A DNA stretch of 37,669 nucleotides from JAAYKS01 sp964479435 (GCA_964479435.1 CAYZME010000009.1:1-37669); one strand, 5' to 3'. Positions 23,448 through 34,200 are shown, counted from the stretch's first letter. The notes: generated by a model not told the origin, from the sequence alone. Numbers and translations: made by a program.

Positions 23448-24300
23448 CGCTGGCGCGCGCATCGATGTGCTCGCGTCCGCGGACGCGAAGATGCCGGCGG
23501 ATGGCCGCGGCCAGGCGGGTGCCGACCTGTAGCAACAACAGACAGAAAATCCCCACCAGAACGATGGTTCCGCCCGGCCGCAGCCGCGCGTAATAGGAAA
23601 GCGTCAGCCCCGTCATCATCGAAAAGACGGCGAAAGCGACGGACCACAAGACGGTCTGCCGGTAACTTTTGGCCAGCGTCATCGCGCAGGCCGTCGGCAC
23701 AACCATCAGCGAAGAGACAACCAGGGCGCCGACGGTGCGCGCGGCGATGGAGACGGTCACCGCGGTCAACACGGTAATCAGGGTGTTGACCGCCCGCACC
23801 GGTACACCGGCGATGCGCGCGGCTTGCTCATCATAGGCCAGAAAGAACAGCTCTTTATATAAAAGCAGAAAAGTCAGCAACACGAGGACGGCGACCCCCA
23901 CCACCACCCATAGTTCGAGATCGGTGATGGCGACGATGCTGCCGAACAAAAAACTGGAAAATCCGGCGGCACTTTGTACAAATCCCGACAAGACGCCGGC
24001 CAGACCGATCCCGGCCGACAACACAATCGCGATCGCCATCTCGGAGTATTTGGGGATGCGCTTGCGGATCGCCTCGATCCCCAGCGCGGCCACCAGGCTG
24101 GCGCCGATCGCGCCCAGGACCGGGTTGAACCCGAACAACAAGCCGACCGCGACGCCGGCGAGAGAAGAATGCGACAGCGCGTCACCCACCATCGACATCC
24201 GTTTGAAAACCATAATCACGCCGACACAGGGGATGATCACGGCCAGCAGCAACCCGACGAGAAACGCGCGCCGCATAAAAGCGAATTCAAACAAATCCAT
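23425..24300 (-). CDS. znuB: Zinc ABC transporter permease
   Basis: 291 residues with about eight membrane helices, the ABC-3 permease family that imports zinc, manganese or iron. The motif GDALSHSSLAGVAVGLLFG (about residues 36-54) is the conserved ATPase contact. Its start is three bases from the stop of znuC. Zinc is favoured over manganese because the binding protein has a His-rich loop, but this is inference. The C-terminal 25 residues are polar and extend beyond the last helix. Confidence 0.92.
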   Translation of the reverse strand: MDLFEFAFMRRAFLVGLLLAVIIPCVGVIMVFKRMSMVGDALSHSSLAGVAVGLLFGFNPVLGAIGASLVAALGIEAIRKRIPKYSEMAIAIVLSAGIGLAGVLSGFVQSAAGFSSFLFGSIVAITDLELWVVVGVAVLVLLTFLLLYKELFFLAYDEQAARIAGVPVRAVNTLITVLTAVTVSIAARTVGALVVSSLMVVPTACAMTLAKSYRQTVLWSVAFAVFSMMTGLTLSYYARLRPGGTIVLVGIFCLLLLQVGTRLAAAIRRHLRVRGREHIDARASEKPAADD

Positions 24301-24303
24301 GGA

Positions 24304-25137
24304 TCAAACTCCTTTGGAGGGCTGGATGGGGTCACTTGGCGCCGGCGGAGACCACCCGCAAGCCGGCCCGATGGCCAGAGGGGTTTGCATCCCGGAGTCG
24401 TCGGGCAAAGGCAGACCGTCGATGCCGGGGTGGCGGTGGCGGTGGTGCAATTCGTGCTCGAGCTGATCTTTCTCGACCTCGACCAGGACGCCGTATTCCA
24501 GACACAATACGCGGTCCAGATCGGCGTGCGCTCGCACCAGGTCGTGGGTGACCATCACGACGGCCACCTGTTCCTCGCGCGTCAGTTTGCGCAGCAGCTG
24601 ATAGATCACATCCGCGGACTCCCCATCGATGCCGCTCAGCGGTTCGTCGAGCAACAGCAACCGCGGTTGCGACACGAGAACGCGCGCGAGCAGCACACGC
24701 TGCAGTTGCCCTCCCGACAGGGTGCTGACCGGGGACCGCGCGTACGCTTCCAGACCCACCCGAGCCAGTGCCTGGCGGGCTTTCTGCCGATGGAGGGATC
24801 GGGCCGGGCGCAAGGTGCCGATGTCGGCAAACAACCCCGAGCGGACGATTTCTTCCGCCGTAGCGGGAAATCCCGAAATCGCGGCCAGCCCTTTTTGGGG
24901 GACATAGCCGACTTGCGGCAACGCGCCGCCGACCACCGCTTGCTCCATCATTTGTATGGAGCCGGCATCGGGCTTGAGCTCCCCCAACAACAGGCGCAGC
25001 AAGGTGCTTTTCCCCGTGCCGTTGGAGCCGATGATGGCGACAGCCTCACCGGGGTAGACAGCAAACGATACCTGCTGCAGCAAAGCGCGCTCCCCATAGG
25101 CAAACCGGACATTCTTTACTTCCAAGACGCGTTCCAT
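24304..25137 (-). CDS. znuC: Zinc ABC transporter ATP-binding protein
   Basis: 277 residues. Walker A is GSNGTGKST, the signature LSGGQLQR, Walker B LLLLDEPLSGID and the switch histidine is in VTHD. The C-terminal extension, with LEHELHHRHRHPGIDG, is His-rich and may bind metal, as in some ZnuC proteins. I chose ATG 25137 because GGGAGG lies before it; the frame continues upstream but without a ribosome site. It lies 26 bases after znuA and three bases before znuB. Confidence 0.93.
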   Translation of the reverse strand: MERVLEVKNVRFAYGERALLQQVSFAVYPGEAVAIIGSNGTGKSTLLRLLLGELKPDAGSIQMMEQAVVGGALPQVGYVPQKGLAAISGFPATAEEIVRSGLFADIGTLRPARSLHRQKARQALARVGLEAYARSPVSTLSGGQLQRVLLARVLVSQPRLLLLDEPLSGIDGESADVIYQLLRKLTREEQVAVVMVTHDLVRAHADLDRVLCLEYGVLVEVEKDQLEHELHHRHRHPGIDGLPLPDDSGMQTPLAIGPACGWSPPAPSDPIQPSKGV

Positions 25138-25163
25138 GGCGCGCACCTCCCGTATTTCCCCGG

Positions 25164-26171
25164 TCATAAAAAGGCATGGACCAGGGCGCGCAGGTTCGCG
25201 CGCATGATGGAGAACCAATCCTCGCCTGCGGCGATTTGCTCCGGGCTCAAGGATGCCACCGGGTCGAGCACGTCGACGCGCGCGCCGATTTCCGCGGCGA
25301 GTGTGTCGGCGACTTTGGAGCTGGCCGTGCGGTCAAAAAAGATCACGCGCACATCCCGCTCCCGCGCGATGCGGATGATTTCAGCCATCCGCGCGGGGTC
25401 AGGCTCGCTGTCCGGCGTCAACCCTTCGACCGGCAACTGGATCAGGCCGTACGCGTCGCACAGGTAGCCAAAGGCCTCGTGCGCCACCACAATCTCCCGC
25501 CCCCGGTACGGGGCGAGGGCGTTGTGGTATTCCGTGTCCATCCGATCGACCGCCGCCGCCCACAACGCGTAGTTGCCGCGATAGATTTCCGCTCCTTCGG
25601 GGTCGGCCAGAATCAACGCGTCGCGGATCGTGGCCATTTGGATTTTTACGTTCGCGGGCGCCAGCCAGACATGGGGATCCGTCTCATGGTCTTCCCCGTC
25701 GTGCGCATGTCCGCCCGACCGCAGGGGCATGCCGGATGACGCCTCGACCACCCTCACGGTTTGACTGGCGGCGCCGGCGAGGACCGTGGGCACCCAGTGC
25801 TCCATCCCCGCGCCGTTATAGATGAACAGATCGGCTTTGCCGACCCGGGCGATATCCGCCGCCGAAGGTTCCCAGGTGTGGGGGTCCGATCCGGCCGGAA
25901 CCATCATTGTGACAGTGGCGCGATCTCCGGCGATTTTGCGGGCAAAGTCGTACATCGGAAAAAAGCTGGCGACAATCCGCAAACCGCCGCCCCCCTCGTC
26001 CGCCGGAGCCCAAATGCCACAACCGGCCGCCGATACAACCAGCATCATGGCCACGAAAAAAGCCGCCGGGCGGAATCGCCGCCGCACAGCGGACGTCGTG
26101 TCGGGACTTCCCGCCCTGCGAACGCGTCGCCGGTTCGCCCGGTCCAAGTTCTTCTGCCGATTCTCAATCAC
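25164..26171 (-). CDS. znuA: Zinc ABC transporter substrate-binding lipoprotein
   Basis: Cluster A-I metal-binding protein, about 335 residues if started at GTG 26171. Metal ligands are expected at the His of EHWVPTV, the His of DPHVWLAP, the His of VAHEAFGYL and the Asp/Glu in FFDRTAS. A His/Asp-rich loop (GGHAHDGEDHE) before DPHVW is typical of zinc proteins. The signal peptide is FFVAMMLVVSAAGC, a lipobox. The start is uncertain: GTG 26171 overlaps the stop of the upstream FAD oxidoreductase gene and would leave a long charged N-terminus, while GTG 26087 gives a normal signal peptide but lacks a clear ribosome site. Translation is probably coupled to the upstream gene. Confidence 0.88.
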   Translation of the reverse strand: MIENRQKNLDRANRRRVRRAGSPDTTSAVRRRFRPAAFFVAMMLVVSAAGCGIWAPADEGGGGLRIVASFFPMYDFARKIAGDRATVTMMVPAGSDPHTWEPSAADIARVGKADLFIYNGAGMEHWVPTVLAGAASQTVRVVEASSGMPLRSGGHAHDGEDHETDPHVWLAPANVKIQMATIRDALILADPEGAEIYRGNYALWAAAVDRMDTEYHNALAPYRGREIVVAHEAFGYLCDAYGLIQLPVEGLTPDSEPDPARMAEIIRIARERDVRVIFFDRTASSKVADTLAAEIGARVDVLDPVASLSPEQIAAGEDWFSIMRANLRALVHAFL

Positions 26172-27531
26172 CCAGATATACCCCGTCACGCCGCAAGGTT
26201 TCTTGCAGCAATTGGATGGGAAGGGAACGCATGTCCCATTTTCCACCCGCGCACAGCGCGGCGGCCGTGCCGGCCGCCTGGCCCTGACCCATACAGGAGA
26301 CCGTGTTGCGCGTCGACATGTGCGCGTTGTGATCGCTGGTGACCATCATGCCGATGGCCAGCAGGTTGTCCAATCCCTGTGGCCGGATCGCGCGGAAAGG
26401 GATGCCGTATGACGCGCCGTCGAGGATCTGGATGCGCGGGGCGTAATCGTGAAACCCGTACCACAAAATATCGTCCTCGAAGTGGGCGCCGTGGATGACC
26501 TCTTCGTTGGACAGGTCGTAATCACAGACGATGCAGCGCCCCCTACGGATACATAATTGCGGCGAGGTGCGGGCGATATAGGCGTTTTCACATCCCGGGA
26601 TTTCGCGGCGCAACAGCGCGAGCCCCTGGCGTTGCCGTGCGCGCAACACCGCTTCCGCCGCCGATTGCGCGTCGCGGTCGACCGGGCTGACATCCATTTT
26701 GTAGTTGATTTTGATAAACATGAAATGGTCTTTGTGCATGACCGTCGTCACCAGGTTCATCCCGATCGCGCGCAGGCGCGCCAGCAAATCCGGCGGCAAC
26801 GCGGCGGTGCGCGCCGTGACCCGCACCACTTGCCGCTGTCCGTCGGGCCGCGTGGTTTCCGCGTAATCCTCAACGGCATCCATACTCTGCAGCCAGGCGA
26901 CAAAGCGGTCGATGTCGACCCCGCCCACGCCCATGCTGTTGGCCACCGGGTGATCATTGGGTTCGGTGAAGCGGGCTCCGGCGTGCGCGGCCAGATCGCC
27001 GTACCCGGTGGCATCGATCAAGCTGTCCGCGCGCAACAGCTCCCGCCCGGAGCGGCTCTCAACGATTGCGCCGACCACGCGTCCGCCGTCGCGGACCGCG
27101 CCGACCACCATCGTGTTGAACAGAATTTCGACGCGCGCTTCAAGCAACAGCTCGAGCGCGACCTGCTTGTATATTTCCGTATCGATCGAGGTGCAAATCG
27201 AGTCATAATCCCAGCCGCCGCTGGTTTCCACATGGCCAAACGTGCCGCCGGCGGCTTGCAGCCGGTCGATGATCTCGGCGGGGATTCCGCGCACCAATTG
27301 CACTTTGGGGACACCGGGGAACGGGCGCCACAAGTTGAAATAGCTGTGCAAAGCGGTGCCGCCTTCGACGGCGATGCCGCCCACATATCCTTTGCTTTCG
27401 ACCAGGGCGGTACGCGCCCCGTTTCTCGCGGCGGCCAATGCCGCCACGACGCCGCCGGTCCCGCCGCCGGCCACCACCACATCATATGTACGGACAGGGA
27501 TTTCCCTTGCGGGTTCGAGCCAGGTCTTCAT
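26164..27531 (-). CDS. FAD-dependent oxidoreductase
   Basis: 455 residues of the FAD_oxidored type. The N-terminal YDVVVAGGGTGGVVAALAAARNGARTALVES is the FAD dinucleotide fold with GxGxxG, and the C-terminal LLAIGMMVTSDHNAHMSTRNTVSCMGQGQAAGTAAAL is the second FAD contact. The middle domain is unlike well-studied members, so the substrate is unknown; related proteins sit near glycosidase and sugar genes. The ATG at 27531 has CAGGAGG before it. A TACAAT box (27636-27641) may drive it. It overlaps the znuA start and lies 155 bases downstream of a putative glycosidase gene. Confidence 0.87.
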   Translation of the reverse strand: MKTWLEPAREIPVRTYDVVVAGGGTGGVVAALAAARNGARTALVESKGYVGGIAVEGGTALHSYFNLWRPFPGVPKVQLVRGIPAEIIDRLQAAGGTFGHVETSGGWDYDSICTSIDTEIYKQVALELLLEARVEILFNTMVVGAVRDGGRVVGAIVESRSGRELLRADSLIDATGYGDLAAHAGARFTEPNDHPVANSMGVGGVDIDRFVAWLQSMDAVEDYAETTRPDGQRQVVRVTARTAALPPDLLARLRAIGMNLVTTVMHKDHFMFIKINYKMDVSPVDRDAQSAAEAVLRARQRQGLALLRREIPGCENAYIARTSPQLCIRRGRCIVCDYDLSNEEVIHGAHFEDDILWYGFHDYAPRIQILDGASYGIPFRAIRPQGLDNLLAIGMMVTSDHNAHMSTRNTVSCMGQGQAAGTAAALCAGGKWDMRSLPIQLLQETLRRDGVYLGD

Positions 27532-27686
27532 ATCGCGCCTCCTGTTTTTTGATCCGCCGGTTGCCAGACGCACACCGCTCGTTCCTATGCAGCCCGCGGC
27601 GCGGGCGGCAAGGGAATTCGCGAGAGCATGCTTTCATTGTACAGGAAGACGCGAATCAGGGAGGATCCAAGTCGATGCGCTACGCA

Positions 27687-29837
27687 TCACAAATAAGGGC
27701 GCAGTCCCTCCGCTTCGACCGTCCAACGCCCATTGTTGGGGAACCCGGGCAGCACGCAACTGTCCGGACGCCAGTCGCATTGTCCGTATACCAGATTGCA
27801 ACCGGCCGCCATCATGGCGGTGGCCAGCAACAGCCCGCCGTTTCCGGGCAGATACAACGGCAAATCGGCGCGTGTGGATTGCGGGTTGTGGCCGTTGGGC
27901 AAATACTGGTTCTTGGGCGTATCCATCATCAACAGGTCGATTGCCAGATCGGGCAGGCCCAGACGTACGCAGGTCATCGCCATCATGGGGAAATCCCATC
28001 CCCACATGGACTCGCGGTCCCACGAGGCCAGCACGCGTTCGAGTGTTGTGCGCATGTAAGCGGGGTCGGCGTGCTCGCCCGGGACAAATCCGAGCGCGCC
28101 CAGCATCGAGGGGTGATCCCGGTTGAACGGCGCCCGCGTAAAGGTATGGGGACAATGCTCATGCGCGATGTAAGCCCCGTTGTGGACCGGCAAGGGCGAC
28201 AGTTGTAGCGCGGCTTCCATATAATCCGCGCCGGCGCTCCCTTTCTGCAGCCGGTTGCGCCAGATATCCGCCAAGCGCAAGCCCCATTGAAAATACGCGA
28301 GTTCGAATGGCGGGTTGACCGTCGTCTCGGGTCTGTGCGTTTCTTGCACCGGGATCAGAGGTGGCCCCAGCACGCGTCGGCCTGTGCCTTCGTCCAGATG
28401 CGCGAAAGAAACCATAAAATCGGCGGTTTCCAGGACCAGTTTTTCATATTTTTCCAGCGTCTCGCGGGTCGGGTTTGACTGGTATAAAAGCTCGGCGAAC
28501 AAAAGAGGATGCGGTTGCTGCCAGGCGAGCAGGACGGCGATGGTAGAGGGTGTGTTGCGTCCGGAAGGATCCGTCATTTTGGGCCAGCGCGCGCCGCGGT
28601 ACCCCTGGGAGGCGGCGATCTCCCGCGCGACGGGCAGGATGCGGAGATACCAGTCCATACTGCGTTCCAGCAGTTCCGGCCGACCCCACAGGGGGAAGTG
28701 CGCGGCATGCCACGGGTGCATCTCGAGGTGGAATTTACCGTACCAGCTGTTGCAGGTCAGACCGGTCTCCGCCGGAGGGATGCTGCCGGCACATTGGATG
28801 GCGGTTAAATATTGCGAGAGGATGACCCGCCGTTCGAGTTCGTACGCGCGCGGGTCGAGCGAATCGCGCAGCCGCAGCGCGCCGCCCCGCGACCAGAAAT
28901 CGCACCACCAGGTGGCCGCGCGGTCGGCGACCTCCGCGAACGTTGGCAGCGGCGTGGACTGCGGCCGTTCGCCGAACGGCAACTGTTCGCCGAACGGCAA
29001 CTGTTCGCCAAAAGCGACGAGCAGCGTGACGTGCGGTTGGTCCAGCGTCCATTCCACGGTATGCGCTGCCGTCCGATGCCAGGTACCGCCTTGCGCGTGT
29101 GCCGTGGCGTAGTAGCGGTCCGCGTCGAGGGTGCGTGTGATCAGGAGGGTGCCATCGACGCCGGTTTGGAGATCCGTCTGATGGCGATCCCCGGACAGCC
29201 AGTCAGCGGCCGCTTTTTCGGGGCTGCCATACGGAAACGCGAGACGGATCCGATGCTGCCCTGGTAAAAAATCCGAATCCGGAAACCGGACGCGGACGGC
29301 CAGCATGTCCCTGTGGGGATCGACAACGGTTTCCACCCGCACCGGCTGGCCCCATACGCGAAAAGAGGAGCGCAAAATCCCTTGCCACAAGTCCAGGGTT
29401 TGTTCGACATCGGCGTAGTCCGCCCAGCCGGCCTCGCGCGCGTCGGGGCCCGAATCGCGAAACACAAATCCGAGAGCGCCCAAATGCAGCCGGTGGGGGT
29501 TTTGGCGCAGGCGGTCGTAGAGTTCGCGCTGCCCCGTCGGATCGGACAGATAACCGACCGTCCGCCCATGGGTATCGAAAAGTTGCGGCCGCAAAAGAGA
29601 GTCGTCTTCCACACCGGGAAAACGATGCCACCCCCACTGCGACAGGGTGCAAAGCGGGACCTGCTGATAGCTGTCGCGCAGCGTCTGCAAGCCTGTAAAG
29701 TCAGCGGTAAAAGCGAATTCCCCATTGCCGATCGACAGGGGAGAGGCCGTCCACGCCGCCATCACCTGGTCGTCGACCGGGTGTTCCGAGCGCAAGATGG
29801 GGTTGTGTCGTGTTACGAGCGCGTGGCGGTCGATCAT
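27687..29837 (-). CDS. Putative six-hairpin glycoside hydrolase
   Basis: 716 residues without a signal peptide. The N-terminal half is beta-rich (PLSIGNGEFAFTADFTGLQ, then LCTLSQWGWHRF), and the C-terminal half shows repeated helices with NSWYGKFHLEMHPWHAAHF, PPFELAYFQWGLRLADIW and WGWDFPMMAMT, as in (alpha/alpha)6 glycosidases such as families 65, 63 and 95. I cannot assign a family or catalytic residues with confidence. The start ATG 29837 follows GAGGAG. A six-residue repeat (EQLPFG) occurs around residues 275-290. It may be cytosolic and work with the isomerase-like and GH3 enzymes on plant or microbial oligosaccharides. Confidence 0.75.
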   Translation of the reverse strand: MIDRHALVTRHNPILRSEHPVDDQVMAAWTASPLSIGNGEFAFTADFTGLQTLRDSYQQVPLCTLSQWGWHRFPGVEDDSLLRPQLFDTHGRTVGYLSDPTGQRELYDRLRQNPHRLHLGALGFVFRDSGPDAREAGWADYADVEQTLDLWQGILRSSFRVWGQPVRVETVVDPHRDMLAVRVRFPDSDFLPGQHRIRLAFPYGSPEKAAADWLSGDRHQTDLQTGVDGTLLITRTLDADRYYATAHAQGGTWHRTAAHTVEWTLDQPHVTLLVAFGEQLPFGEQLPFGERPQSTPLPTFAEVADRAATWWCDFWSRGGALRLRDSLDPRAYELERRVILSQYLTAIQCAGSIPPAETGLTCNSWYGKFHLEMHPWHAAHFPLWGRPELLERSMDWYLRILPVAREIAASQGYRGARWPKMTDPSGRNTPSTIAVLLAWQQPHPLLFAELLYQSNPTRETLEKYEKLVLETADFMVSFAHLDEGTGRRVLGPPLIPVQETHRPETTVNPPFELAYFQWGLRLADIWRNRLQKGSAGADYMEAALQLSPLPVHNGAYIAHEHCPHTFTRAPFNRDHPSMLGALGFVPGEHADPAYMRTTLERVLASWDRESMWGWDFPMMAMTCVRLGLPDLAIDLLMMDTPKNQYLPNGHNPQSTRADLPLYLPGNGGLLLATAMMAAGCNLVYGQCDWRPDSCVLPGFPNNGRWTVEAEGLRPYL
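28967..29009 (-). repeat. In-frame 18-bp repeat inside the glycosidase gene
   Basis: GTTCGCCGAACGGCAACT (given on the plus strand) occurs twice in tandem (28967-28984, 28985-29002) and a third time in part (from 29003). It encodes the repeat EQLPFG on the minus strand. The unit is six codons, so copy-number change would keep the frame. Confidence 0.9.
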
Positions 29838-30016
29838 GCGCGAGCTCCTCTCCAATCGCTTACATGGCTACGCCGTTTTGCAATACGTCACTCCATCTAA
29901 CCGCAAGCGGACGCGCCGCGCAAGCACACGGGTTACCATTCATCCAGATATAGGGGGGGGCGTGGACTGTTGATCAAGCGCGGGATATGAGCTTCAAACC
30001 GTGCGCCCGGGGGCGA

Positions 30017-31240
30017 TCACGGGTCCGCGGGCGGCGATTGGGACCCGGACGGCGCGTCCTCATCTGCCGGTGTATACAGCAGCATGGTTTCTTCGCAGAC
30101 GATCCGGTTGCGCCCCGCTTCTTTGGCCAGATATAACATGCGGTCCGCGCGCTGAACGAGCGTCTCGATCGTATCGTCCGGCCGCATCTCCGTGATGCCG
30201 AAACTGCAGTGAACCGGCACGCGCTCCACCTGTGACGGGTCATGCAAAACGGGGCTCTCCAAATGCAAAAGGTTGGTTACGCGCAACAAACGCTGGGCCA
30301 GTTCACCGGCTTGCGCGCTTGTCGTCGCCGGCAGCAGCAGCGCGAATTCTTCGCCGCCCCAGCGCGCAAAGACGTCGGTCACACGGATCTCATGGCGGAT
30401 CGCGCGCGCGAATTGCACCAGCACGCGATCGCCCTGCAGGTGGCCAAACCGGTCGTTGATGGTTTTGAAATCATCCAGGTCCATCAGCGTGATGGATAGC
30501 GGTGCTTGCGTACGCCGGTAGCGGTTGATTTCGCGCCACAGTTCTTCGTTGAATTTGTTGCGGTTGTACGCGCGCGTCAGCGTGTCGGTGGCGGCCAGTT
30601 GACGCAGCCGCAAATTGTGCATAAACTGCCGTCTTTTATGGTAGGAAGTCCGGGAAAACGTGACGGCACTGGCCACGCTGATCAGGATCAGATGGATGGC
30701 TCCTGCCAGGATATGCATCGTCGGTACGTCCGGGATGGTAAAGACCGCGGTATTCAAAAAAGCCGCGACCGTGAGCAGCGAGACGGCGACGTGGTTGGCA
30801 AAACGGTTTGGTACCAGATAAAACACCGACAGCATCAGCATCAGACCAAAAGCCTGGATCAGGAAGTCCGCTTGGGGGTAGAGCGCGAACATCGCGATAA
30901 ACACGGCGGCGCTGACCAGTTCCGCCGCTGTGACCATCCGGATAAAAACCGGCACCGATGGGCTTTTGTCCACCAGGATGCCCATCACGACCATAAAGAC
31001 AAAAGCCGCGCCGCGAATCGCGGAAACGACCAGGAAGGACACCCCAGGACCCATCACGAACCAGTCGGGGATCACAAAGGATAAAAAAAGTAAACCGAGA
31101 ATAAAGGTAATCGTGCGCACGCGCGTGGAAACAATACGAAACTCGCTGATGAGATATTGATTCTCCGTGTCAGGATCGATGAACTCACCGGTCACACGCG
31201 AAATGCGCCACGGTCGTATTTTCTTTTTTCCCATCGTCAT
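30017..31240 (-). CDS. Membrane diguanylate cyclase (GGDEF)
   Basis: 407 residues. Six or so membrane helices (about residues 45-215) are followed by a GGDEF domain with the active-site motif GGEEF at 295-299 and the product-inhibition site RVTD five residues before it. It should make cyclic di-GMP from GTP. I chose ATG 31240 because AGGAG lies five bases before it; ATG 31270, which overlaps the upstream stop, is the alternative and would add ten residues. It follows the large GGDEF/HD-GYP gene at once and is probably in one operon with it. The upstream gap to 29837 is covered by the glycosidase promoter region, where an eight-G run lies at 29953-29960. Confidence 0.9.
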   Translation of the reverse strand: MTMGKKKIRPWRISRVTGEFIDPDTENQYLISEFRIVSTRVRTITFILGLLFLSFVIPDWFVMGPGVSFLVVSAIRGAAFVFMVVMGILVDKSPSVPVFIRMVTAAELVSAAVFIAMFALYPQADFLIQAFGLMLMLSVFYLVPNRFANHVAVSLLTVAAFLNTAVFTIPDVPTMHILAGAIHLILISVASAVTFSRTSYHKRRQFMHNLRLRQLAATDTLTRAYNRNKFNEELWREINRYRRTQAPLSITLMDLDDFKTINDRFGHLQGDRVLVQFARAIRHEIRVTDVFARWGGEEFALLLPATTSAQAGELAQRLLRVTNLLHLESPVLHDPSQVERVPVHCSFGITEMRPDDTIETLVQRADRMLYLAKEAGRNRIVCEETMLLYTPADEDAPSGSQSPPADP

Positions 31241-31266
31241 ACCGGCTCCTGTGGTGGTTTGATCTG

Positions 31267-34200
31267 TCATGGCGTATCCGCGTCCTGCTGTTTGGGGACG
31301 ACCTGGCTGAGAAAGAGCTCAACCAGCGCCGGGTCAAACTTGGTCCCGGCTTCGCGGCGGATGACCTCCATCGCCTCGCTCCGGGAGAGTGCGGGTCGAT
31401 ATGGGCGCTGGTTGATCAGGGCGTCAAACGCGTCGGCGATGCCGATGATGCGCGAAGGCAAAGGCGTCAGCTCACCGCTGAGGCCTTTGGGATACCCTGA
31501 GCCATCCCAGTTTTCGTGATGGAGCAGAACATAATCGGCAATTTCCGCCAACTCGTTGACCGAGCTGATGATGCGATAGCCGATTTCCGCGTGTCTTTGC
31601 ACCTCACGCCGCTCCTCGTCGGTCAGCGCGCCGCGCTTGCCGATGATCTCATCGCGGATGGCGATTTTTCCGATGTCATAGAGGGTGCTGGCCGTGCGCA
31701 ATTCTTGCACCATGTGCTCGGGCAGACCCAGCTCGCGCCCCATCGCTTCGCACAATTCCGCCACATGCTCGGCGCGGGGTTTTTCGTGCGGCTGTGTCTG
31801 ATACAGCGTCTGCACAATGGTTTTCATCGTGCTGCTGCGCACATCGGGGCTATCGAACAATTTTTGCCGGTACATGCGCTCGTCGGCGCGCTTCAGGGTG
31901 CCCTGCAAATCTTCTTCAACCGCCGTCTTGGTATCCCAGCCAAAGGAGATGGACAGCGGGATGGCTTCGACGCGGGTGGAAGCACAACGCTCGCGAATGC
32001 GTGACACAATCTCCGTGGCCTCTTCCGAGCCGGTATGCGGCAGCAAGATGACAAACTCGTCGCCGCTGATGCGGGCGATGATGTCGTCGGCGCGGCACCC
32101 CGCGCGTAGCGCGTCGGCGGCGGCGCGCAACAGCCGGTCGCCCATCTTGTGGCCAAACGCGTCGTTGGTCAGTTTGAGAGAATTGACATCCGCCATCACC
32201 AGCGTGATCGGCAGGTTGCGGCGCGTATCCAGCCGCCGCATCTCTTCTTCAAAGAAGCGCCGGTTATACAGCCCGGTCAATTGATCCTGATAGCTAAGGT
32301 AAATCATGCTTTCTTCGCGAATGCGCTCCTGCGTGATGTCGCGGAAAGAAACCACGGCACCATCGGCGTTGCCCTCGCGATCTGAGATGGGCAAGATGGA
32401 GAGCGCGATCGGGCGCTCGCTGCCGTCACGTGCCAGCAACAGCAGATTGTCCGGCCTCTCGTCCGACCCGTTTTCGACCGGCCCGGAGTCCGGAGCCCAC
32501 GCCGCGCGCGTATCTTCATTCAGCAGGCTCAAAACCGTTGCCAGCGGTTGCCCCATCGCTTCATCGCGCGGCCACCCCGTCAAGCGGCAGGCGGTGTCGT
32601 TGAGAATCCGGATTTGGCCATCGCCGCCGATGGCCATCACCGCGTGATCCAGCGCCATGAGCGCTGTATGGAGCAACGCACGGTCTTCGCGCAGTTCGGC
32701 GGCCGCACGACTGCGCTCGACCGCCGGCCACACACGGTTCGCGAGAATTCGCAGTTGGTGCGCCTGGTCGTCCGTATAACCTTGTTCACGCCCGGCGACG
32801 CAGAGCACCGCGACTATGCGCCCGATGTCGTGGAGCGGGACACAAAGCTGGGTCGTCTCTGTTGGCAAAGCGCCGGTGTCTATTGCTTCCGCGACGCGAT
32901 CGTGCGACGCATCGCAGTCGCGCGATACGCCGTTCCGAAAAGCGGGCAATCCGGTGCGGATGGCCTCCGCCCACACCCCGTCCGGCGTGTGGATGACCGG
33001 TGATTTTTGATCCGCGTCCGGGGTTTGTGCCCATGTTCCGGACCGCGCGTCCAGCACCCAGCGTGTACCCGGCATCTCCAACCGCAGCCATGCCGCGGCG
33101 CGGCTGTCGGTCAGCGACATCGCGGCGTCTGTCAAACGCACGAGCAACCTGGCTGGCTCCGGATGCGCGTCTTGCAGCAGTTCCAGCGTCAACTCGCTGC
33201 GCCGCAAATGTCCGCGCAACGTTTCCTCAGTTTGTCGGATGGACGTAATATCCGAAGACGCCCCATAGAGAGAGACGACGCGGCCCTGTTCTTTGCGTGG
33301 GATCAAGACGGTGCGCAGCACCCGGCCACCCTGAGGGGTATCCAGCACCTCTTCAAACCAGGTCAGGCCGCCCTCACGCGCGCAACGCGAGAAATGTGTC
33401 GCCAGGCGGGAACCCCGCTCCGGGCCGAACAAAGCGTGCGGCGTCAGCCCGGCTCCGTCTCCGTCCGCGTGCGCGGCTTGACCGGTGGCCAGCGCGGCGG
33501 GGTTGGCGCGGACATAGTGGAACGAACCGTCCGGCGCCACAGAAACAGCAAACAAGGCGCAGGGGGATTGGGCGAACACGGTTTCGATCTCCGCCGCGCG
33601 ACCGGACGCCGCCGGCAGGACATCGTCCTGCGGCAGGGACGGTGTGGGGGTGGGTTCGTGTAAATCCAAATCACGCGCGGGCGTGGGCAGTATCGGCAGC
33701 GCGGCAATCCCGGCCAGCGCGACACAGGCGTCATGGGCCACAAAACGGCGGTCTGGCGGCATAAACAAAGTGGCGAAAGCCGGATGGGGCGCCGATCCGG
33801 GCATATGGATGCGGACGACGGCCACTTCGCCGCTCTGCCATTGTGCGAGCCATTCAATCTGGTCAGGCGGCAGGAACGCGCGCGCAAAAGAGCGGGTGTC
33901 CGGATAGAGCACCACCCCGCGTGCTGGCGGCAGCGGCGGTGTATCACAGGGCCAGGCCCAAAAGCGGCCGACCAGATGGACATCCAACGCGTCGAGCGTG
34001 GACTGGATCGACGCGGGTAAACCGTCGATGCCGCGAGTCACGAAGCCGCTTGCATCCGGGACAACCCGGTGTATGGCCGCACAGAGCGCTCCGCTGGTCG
34101 CGCGGAAAGCCCGGGCCAGGAGCGGATCCAGGTCGCTGTCGTCCGCGCCCTGTTCTACAACGGTCAGCCAATCCGTGAGCAGGGGGAGAGAAAGAGGATT

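Noticed and set aside
23974..25467. 497-codon plus-strand frame over the zinc transporter genes
   Set aside because: It is antisense to znuB, znuC and znuA, which carry clear family motifs; the frame has no ribosome site or domain.
29953..29960. Run of eight G as a phase-variable switch
   Set aside because: It lies between genes with no promoter spacing that it would alter, and homopolymers can be sequencing errors; one run alone is not enough.
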